A DNA stretch of 64,000 nt, taken from positions 568,560 to 632,559 of the forward strand of contig VSDK01020374.1 of the NCBI GenBank assembly GCA_009767595.1, written 5' to 3'. Numbering within the stretch: position 1 is the first letter of the stretch; each line of letters starts with the position of its first letter. Under the pieces are notes generated by a model. It did no database searches. It was given only the letters and a program-made list of their open reading frames with translations, and was not told where the DNA came from. The stretch is from Symbiodinium kawagutii. Its lineage: Eukaryota > Sar > Dinophyceae > Suessiales > Symbiodiniaceae. The translations under genes were made by a program, and so were the position numbers. This document shows positions 23,001 through 32,000 of this stretch, one piece after another.

Positions 23001-26000
23001 CTGCTCACCGCTGGCTTCCCATGTCAACCTTTCACCCGCACCTTGCCTGGGGTCGCAGTCCTGGGTTCAGCGGTGATGCCAGCTGCTTTTCATGAATCGG
23101 ATGGGTGGCTAGTGGTGAATGGTAGCAACCAATAGGATGGAAATGTTGATGGTTTGAAGGTCCGCTTGAAAATCCTTATGGAGAGATCTAAAGCAATTTC
23201 TGAAAAAAGTAGAGAATATAACGCATTACAGTAGATCAGGTATAATGTAATTTTTACACGGCCATTACCATAACCATATAAAATTGTAACAATTATGATC
23301 ACCATTCGCCCCACATATATGTTGACCATGAGAGATGTATAACGGTCCATGAAGCCTCGGCAAATCTTCACCCTGCGAACCTTTGCTGCCGCCCTAGGCC
23401 GTGGTGATCGCTTGGGTTTCGACGATGCGCGGGGTGAGCTTTTCTTCGAGGTGCTCCGTGTGCTGCGCCGCCGGCAGCCCAAAGGCTTCCTGCTGGAGAA
23501 CGCGCCTTGGCACCGGTCAGTGATACGAACTACCACCACCCACCACCCACCACCACCAACACCACCACCACCACCACCACCAACAACAACAACAGCAGCA
23601 GCAGCAATGGCAACCTTAACGACAACGACCCCGACAGCAAAGACAACAACCACAAGAAACGAACATGATGATAGTGATACTAGCCACGCAACCATTTGAT
23701 GATTGCTCATATCATGGTTTCCCAATCAACTATCACCGAACATAGTTTGAAACCATGGTTGAGCTGAACGTTCTGTGACACACTCTTCGGCATTGACTGA
23801 ACTTGATTTTTCCAAAGGCTTGACCCGGTGAGTAGTTGATCACATTTCCTTAGATGAAATTTTAATTGAGTGCTTCCAGCGAGCATTGTTCTGAACCCCG
23901 GAGTTGCATTTCTTGCGGGAAAAGACGGCGTTGCTATGTGCCGATATGAATCGTTCAATTTTGTATGAATCGTGGGATTACTGTTTGGAAACGACACCCC
24001 GACGAACAACTCAGTCATTTTTCTCGCAGCTGCAACTACTACATTTGAGACTGTTTTCTCAAGCATCCGTAGGGGAGTGAAGCCGCTGGCCCGGCCGGCC
24101 GAAACTTCATGGCGCATGTCAACTAATTTTCTTGGCCCATAACCTTAAAATCAACTTATTGTTTGAGCATATGCAGGTGAATGTAAATATCTATGTTTCA
24201 TTGCGTTCTTTCTCTTGGGATATTGAAAACAAAGATGTTGTTGGCATAAAATTGTGTGTGTGTTTTGTCTCGTTTTCATTATATAGTGTGTATGTGTTTT
24301 GATGCAGGTATATGTAGCGCATCACGAGCTGGGACCTCACATAACCAGACATCGTGCATGACCTTTGCCATCAGATTATTCTGCGCACATGCCTCGGCAG
24401 GTTTGGAACATGCAGTATCTTGATGGTGGTCATTGGGATAGCGATCCGCAGAAGTGTGTCTTCGGCGAGGTCTACAAGAAAGTGGTGGCGTGCTTGGAGG
24501 AAAGTGATCCCTGGGACAAAGGGCAACGTTGATGCTGCATGCCATGGCAATTCTAAGTAGTTTCTGCGGGCATCGATAGTCTCTGTTACAGTTGGATAAG
24601 GCTCGGACTTGCAAACCACCTTCGAAGACACCTGTTTTCTCCATTTGTTGTCGAAGGGGCCAAAAGGCCCAGAGTTTACACCTTAAAACCGCCCGTATTT
24701 GCATACCTTCAGGTGTAGCTGAGCCTTTCTGGGATAGCAATTCACAATGGACAATGGACCTCTTGGATGCAATTCACCATGGGCAGAATCTTCACTGCCC
24801 GATTTCGAGGTGTTTGGTTCCAGACTTTGCCGTCCCCAGGAGGTTGGTTACACGGTGAAGACTCGCCAGATCAATGCCGACGGCTGGCTGCCACAGAAGC
24901 GCGAGAGGCTGGGACTTCAGGGCGGCCCTCTGGGCTTCGGGCTGTGTGGTTTCGGGTCAGGCAGAACTCAGAGCATGACATCAGCCAACAGGAATTTCGA
25001 ACAATTTCAGCATCCCAACTGGACCCTTGAGATCCTCAAGTTACTCGAGGGCAAGGCTTTGCCCGGCGCTCCATGGTTTGCTTGGCTCCCCTGGCGACTG
25101 CGGCCCTCAGGCTCTACTTCGTGGGCTTCCGCAGGGACATGGCCTGTGATCACTTTCGTTGGCCTCAGCCTCCGGGCCGCACAACGAATCTCAAGGCGGG
25201 GCTGCAACGGGAGGCTGGGCAGCCTCTACCATTCTCTACATGCCATGGAGAACCATTGATGAACCCCTGGAGAGCAGGCACAGGCGTTCCAGTGGGACTT
25301 GGGTGCCCAAGTCAGCTATAGGTGAGGCACTTGTTAATTTGTGTTTTTTTGTGGGCATTATTGAGTCTGGCAATTGCACTTGTTCTGGACTTGTGCGTTG
25401 ATTTTGGTCATCATCAGTGATGATGTTGCCACATTTTAAAACAATAGCCAATTGTTAAATTTAACTTACAACCATCAAGCATCTTGAATCACACATTTTA
25501 GCCTAACAATTGACCATAAGCATGTTATATACATCAACTTACTCAACCTCAACATTAACCCATCTTAATCCTAAAAGAGATCAATTGATCAACCCTACGT
25601 ATATGAACCCTATGGTACCCCTATAAAATACCAATGGTACCCCTATAAAATTGATATCAGTTGATCGACCCTATGGTACCCCTATATAACTTACTTACTC
25701 ATCCGTTGTCACAGCCGTTGGCCACGCGGCCATCTCTTGCAGCTGCCGCAGGAGGCCTTAGACACTGAGCTCTCGGCCATCCAAAGCTGTGAGCTCAGTG
25801 AAGCTCAGTGGCAAGCCGTTCAGATGCTCGGCAGGGCAAGGCAGATAGATGCAGCTGGTGACACAGTGTGACACACTGAATTTTGATTTTTACACTACAT
25901 ACATATATACATACATCCATCCAGACATCTCCAATAGTTGGCTTTCTCCGCCCCAAAATGTGGTTATTTTTCAGTGCCACATGGCCGGCAATGGAAATGC

Positions 26001-29000
26001 CAGGTTACCAGTAAATTGTGCTACTCTGGATGGCCTAGCTTATTGTGTTAGGAAAGCGCCGTTCCTCATCTTGGAAGGCGCATTCGCCCTCTTATACATG
26101 AACGTATCCAACCTGCTCCACTCCAACGGAATATCGACTACCAGTGTAAACCATCATAGTCTGTTAACCACTAGTGAACATCATCATCCATTGTTGACCA
26201 TCAAACACAATCGTTAGACATCATTGATCATCTTGAGTGATCGTCAACCATCATTGACCATTGCTACTTTCACAATTCTGCTCAGAGGAAGAGTTCTACC
26301 TGGCAGTCCGGTGGTGAAGCCTTGCGCTTTGCAGATCTACAGGGTCAAGCGCGAACCCTGACCTCCAGCTACAAGGCGGCGATCATGGGAGTTGGGTCCA
26401 TGAGCAGCACCTGAGGCACTACTTGCCAAGTAGCTGGCCATGGTTGTAATTCATCAGATGATAAGTCAGTTGCAAGTTAGTTTACAAACCAAGTAAAAAA
26501 AAAGTGACCTTGCCGTGGCTAGACCTGTCACATAACTCTCTTTGACTGATCTAGTTCCTTTCAGAGGTTGATATGTGAAAATTGCAGCTTTTGCTGAGAG
26601 AATGGTCGCCAGCTGGTTGTAAATCATCAATGGAGAACGGGCTCTTTGCACCTTTCAATGTCAAAAAAAAAGTCAAAGTTAGATGGAGGTAAACTTAAAA
26701 CCCTGCCGCAATTGGTTGGGGCGGTATCACCCAAAACCTGTCCAAACTCGCCAGGCATGCATTTCTTCAAAAAAGCAATGAGAAATAAATGCTTGTTAGT
26801 GCAGGGAGTGGAGTCAAAAAATAGCTTTCAAAACCGTGTGGCGCTCAGGCTTCTCGTCCAGTGATCCAATGATCAAGCACCCTCAGAATGTTAGCAAATT
26901 CACACGCCCTGCTTATTCTTCAGAGAGCTACTACTGGTGATTTTCCAGGACAGGAATATGCAGGAACCAGACACGTCACACACGTGAGACTGAAAAAAGA
27001 AAAGCAACATGCTTCGCTGGAACCTATATACGCTCACCATCCCCCGTTTGCAGGGTTATACAGGCATGGCTGGTTCCCCACGATTCGTTCGGACGGAATC
27101 CTGTTAGTTGGCAATGCCACATTGAGGTTGAGGTCATTATTCTCATTGCAGAGGACCGCATGTACATGCGTTTCGGGATGTAAGATGATGTAAGTAAATA
27201 CACGTACTGGAGAAAAACATGGGTGTAAAGATTAATTCCAACAGATTAAACATATGTATAACGAATGTATACAGATTATCGACTGCGTTTTGAATATAGA
27301 TCATGTGTAGATAGAGATTGAATCGATGGCTGATTGTGGCCTAGTTCGACACATAATACAAGGTGGTCCCCCAGTAGTTATAAGTTGGGTTGTAAACATT
27401 GTGAACCCATATCTCTGGCATTTCAATGCATTTCATTTAACCCTAGGTAAGTTAGTCATAAACCAACAGTTGGTTGATAACTGACATAGCTAGGGTTAAC
27501 TAATGTTAACAGATATAGGGGTTTACAACCCTCTAACTGCTTGGGGGCCCCAGCTTGTACCATGGATTTTGAGCCTTCGCCCTGCTTGACTCGTTGGGAT
27601 CCCAGCGGTGGTCCAGGCCTCCTACGCATGCACTGCTGAGCTGGTGAATTCCCAGGAAGACCGAGCGCTGCGAGGGCGCCATGGCGACACCGTTGTCAGG
27701 GGAACCCTCGGAGATGGGGTCCGCAGAGGCACCACCAGGGGGTACCACCCAACGCAAATGGTAGATACAACCGAGAGATATAGCTAATTGATTTTCACTT
27801 ATTGTATATGTATATGCATAGTATTATTATATATATGTATATACGTGTATTTATTTGTATTTTTCTTTTTTACTTAATGTTAGGTTAGATACTAATATAC
27901 ACACTGATATGTCTATATATATGTATATCAATGTGAATAATTATAGCTTGCTAAATGGCGAATTTCAACCAGCTTGTAAATAACTAGGGGGCAGCGCTTT
28001 TGTAGGATCCATCATCTATTATTGTAACTATGTCTGGCTGAATTGCTGGAAGCTTTGCAACCTCAGTTGGCACAGCTGGAGCTAATGACCAACAGAGTCA
28101 CTCGAGTGACCCCATGATGGACCCAGGGCTTGTGACCGTCAGAACATCACAGTATCCCCTTGGCAAAGATCCCAAAGAAGAGCAGAAAACGGGTGGTGGA
28201 GGTTGCGATGTTCGCTTGCTACTCCACGGGTGTAGCGGCACTGGTCAATGATTGCCAACAACCATTGAGGAAAAATTACAGGCGTTGCTTATGACCATGG
28301 AGAGAGGTATTTGTGCATTCCATCCTACAAAGTCCAAGTAAGTGATTCCAAACCCAAATGTTCGGTACCTCATGTACTCAACGTATCCTTAAATGGGTCG
28401 AACTGATGCGTGCAATCTCGGAACGAGTACGACCTCAAGTGCCACTTCAGGTTGCTGCGCCCGCGCTTCTTCACTCGCCGAGAATGCGCTCGAATCATGG
28501 GATTTCCGGAGGAGTACATCTTTGCCAACGAGCATAGTTACCAGATGCAGCTGAAGGGAAGGCGACCTCCCGAAGGGTTAGCTCCAAGCAAAACAGACCA
28601 TCAAAACCCTCAGAACAGCTGTGTTCACAAGTCCTACAAAGTTTTTTGATTGCAGCTGATCCAGGCCGCAAGTGAAGTTAAATTTCCAAACTTCAGCAGA
28701 TTCTTTGACTTCCACCAGCAACTAAGATTTTTTATAGCATGATGATTGACTGGTATGAGCAGGCTCAAATTGATGGTGGAGCTCCATTGCCGCCAGAGTG
28801 ACCGGTGTGCTTTTCACATATCTGGATTATCTGGTGCGGTTGGTGAAAACGATGCTGGGAGATTAAGAAACCACCACGTCGTTTGAAGGGCCGTCTCCAG
28901 ATGTGAAACAAATGGGGTGGTTGATGGTAGTTGGTTCTGTGACATTATGTGGACCTAGCAACCTATCATCATGTGTTTCCATGTGTGCATATACGAGCCC

Positions 29001-32000
29001 TGGCAAAAAAAATATACGAGTCTGTATGATTTGCTTCATTCTTACGCCTAGTATCCATTTCCTTCATTGTCCAGGAAAAGGTTCATGCCAGGCCATGTTC
29101 TTGTAACACTTCACGCTCAGCTCAGAAGGAGACGACCACGGTTCACATATCCAATTGAGTGCGATTTGACTTTGACTCACACCCAGATAGATGATAGAAG
29201 CAACAATGTCATGGGGAACAATGACTCTTCATCACCAATCACAGACGAAGGATTTGCATTGGCTAACAAGATGAAATAGGGAAATCATATGCTGCCAGAG
29301 CTGGTGCTGTCTTTGGGGATTATCCTGCCAGAGGTCCGCTATCCTGCCCGCAAAGTTGTGGTTCCAACCAGTGTTGAACAGGTGCTTGAGTTCCAACAAG
29401 CCGCTACTGAGATGAAAAGTGGTCAAACATTATTGATTTTAAGAATGTTCAATGATGTTCAATGTTTGTAAGGTTGCCAATAGTTGTTTAACCATCGTTC
29501 CTGATGGCCAATAGCCGGTAACCTAACTGGCCTAGCTGAGGTGAAAACCGAGCATACCATCAGCTGGGCAACGCAGTTTGTCCACCAGTCATCAAAGCGA
29601 TCGCGGAAGAAATGCTCAAGACCTTGGAGAAAAAATTGCGCCGCAGTGTACAGCTGGGGCTGTGCACCATGGGTCGATGGGCCATACATCCAACAAAGCA
29701 ACCAAGATACAGAAACGGAAAGATGGGTCGCCGCTAAGACTGTGTTCCCCCTGAAAATCGATTTCCAGGTCCATCTTAGTTTTCCAGGGTGGAGGTATTG
29801 TCACGGCCAGGAGCCTTTGGTGCTCAAGGTGTTTCCTTTGTGAATTCCGCCCCAAGAGAGAAACATTTTGCAAGCAGAGGTTATGGACACATGTTTTTCT
29901 ACAAGCAGTCGTGGATGGCTAATACTGGCTAACTAATGCTAAACTGGCTAATGAGACTAAACTGACTAATGGTTCATGGGTTGACGGATGGTTGATTTAC
30001 CATTTGCAGCTTGGATGCTGAAGGGACGACCGGCCAACCTGTCTACAGTACGCCACCAGGAGATCGCCAGCTGGCTTCGCGAGCATAAGGCGGGCCCGTG
30101 ACAAAGGTGGCAGCGGGTCATCACTTCTGGCAGTCAGCAGTGCCACTTGCCAACAACATGCGGAACTTGTTCGGACGCAATGTACACCATGATTTCATTG
30201 AACTCTTAGAATGCTTTTTGGAGTCTCTGTACCAAAAACACAGAGAGAGAAGTTTGAGTTGCGTTCACGCTGGCAACATGAAGAACGACAGCAACAATAA
30301 AAAGATCAACATCAGCAAGAACAATGATACATAATTGATATACAATATTAAATCCTCATGACCATCACCACCATCACCATCATCACCACCATCACCACCA
30401 TCACCACCACCCACATCACCACCATCATCATATTCCAGCAGGATCCCCACTGCTTCATCAACCATGGCTATCCCCTACCAGCGTCACCAACCATCACCAG
30501 CACCGGAGGCCCAGCGCTGCGTGGTCCTGGACGATTTGGACATGACCAGTTCCCTGGGCGGCGCCTGCGTGGTGGTGAACCACCAGGCGGCTGCAGTCCA
30601 TCGGCCGCGTTCCCAGTGGGAAATCAACAAATGGTGGTTGAACATCGTTAATGATGATGAGGAATTGTTGGTTAATTGTTCATGGTTCATTGTTAATGGC
30701 TAATTGTTAATGGTTAATTGGTAATGGTTAAGTGGTAATGGTTAATTGGTAATGGTTAATTAGTAATGGTTAAGTGGTAATGGTTAAGTGGTAATGGTTA
30801 AGTGGTAATGGTTAATTAGTAATGGTTAAGTGGTAATGGTTAATTTGTAATGGTTATTGTACAATTGTTAATTGATGTAGCAATTGATGATGAAAATGGT
30901 TATTCATCATCGCCAATTATGGTTGGATAATGGCTAATTGTGGTTGATTGATGGGTACTTAGCTACTTGTAGCCAATAATGGTGAATCATGGGTAATTAG
31001 CTAGCCAATGATAGTTGGTAATCATGGTTAAGAATGATTAGTAACTTTATGGCTGAATAGTGGTTAGTAACGGCTAATAACCAACAATGGCTAGACGGGG
31101 AGGGAGGGAACCAACAGAGAATAGATGATAATGTGTGCATAATGGCTAACAACCATCAACAATTTTGAATGGCTACTGACTCCAAAAGATAGTGGATAAT
31201 CATTATTAGCAATTAATGGTTAATCGTGGGGGATAAGAGCAAACCATAGTCGTTGAAATACACTTTGGCTGGTGATGGTACATCAGGAGTACTGGGTGAC
31301 CTGACCTCTTCGTATTGGTCATGGTAGGGGTACAGGGTACCCGCAGCCACTTAAGAGATAGTTATATGATGTTACTGTAGATGGTTGAAGGCAGGATAGT
31401 TGTTTGATGGCAAGTTAATGGATAGTGACGGTGACATAATGGAGCAAACTCAATGATGGGTAGTGATTATCAATGAGGAATGACGAAATAATGTGTAGTC
31501 ATCAATGGTATTGATATATGCTACTGGCGTTTTTCATGAACCAATGGTTCTGAATTACCATTAAGAAGAAAAAGCGATCATAATTTTGTAGTTGGGGAGC
31601 ATCAATTCATCACAATAAAGAATTATCCTTTTTAGCCGGATCAGATCACCTTGTTCGTGGTTCCTTCGCAAGTCGGATGAGTTGGTCAACCTCTTAGATG
31701 TACATGAGAGCTCAATTAAGAAGATGATTCAGCGAAGCGAAGAGTACGAAACTTGACCTTAAGGGCAAAAGCACAGAAACATCTGGAAGCCAAGAAGTTC
31801 CTTGGGGAAGTGCATATGAACCAGACATCTCTCCCAACGTTGCACCATACCTAGGGGCATATAGCCCTCCGAAAAAGGGGCTGATCTCCTCCTCTCTGGC
31901 AGCGGCACTCGCACCAGGTCGGGCTGACGGACGCAGATGTCGATTCGGCAGTGGAAGCTTTGAATTCTAGCCGTGGATCCTCGGTGAGCGCTGCTAGGGC

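Larger units (their letters stand above)
16869..30009. other. 13.1 kb host intron of the HAD gene
   Basis: The gap between HAD exons 5 and 6. Exon 5 leaves in phase 1 and exon 6 enters in phase 1. All coding sequence inside it belongs to the methyltransferase gene on the same strand. It also holds family 3 copies, one family 2 copy and the assembly gap. Confidence 0.6.

Noticed and set aside
23090-23725. 211-codon minus-strand frame with Gly/Val runs
   Set aside because: It overlaps methyltransferase exon 8 in antisense and an ACC/CAA tract; the exon explains the openness.
17741-29737. Methyltransferase carried by a retrotransposon, as reported for some dinoflagellates
   Set aside because: The gene is full of introns and I see no reverse transcriptase, integrase, LTR or poly-A tail nearby.
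30010-30101. Taking this exon as the last exon of the methyltransferase
   Set aside because: HQEIASWLREH belongs to the HAD domain and leads into VVLDDLDM of the next exon; the methyltransferase already ends with TAA at 29737.
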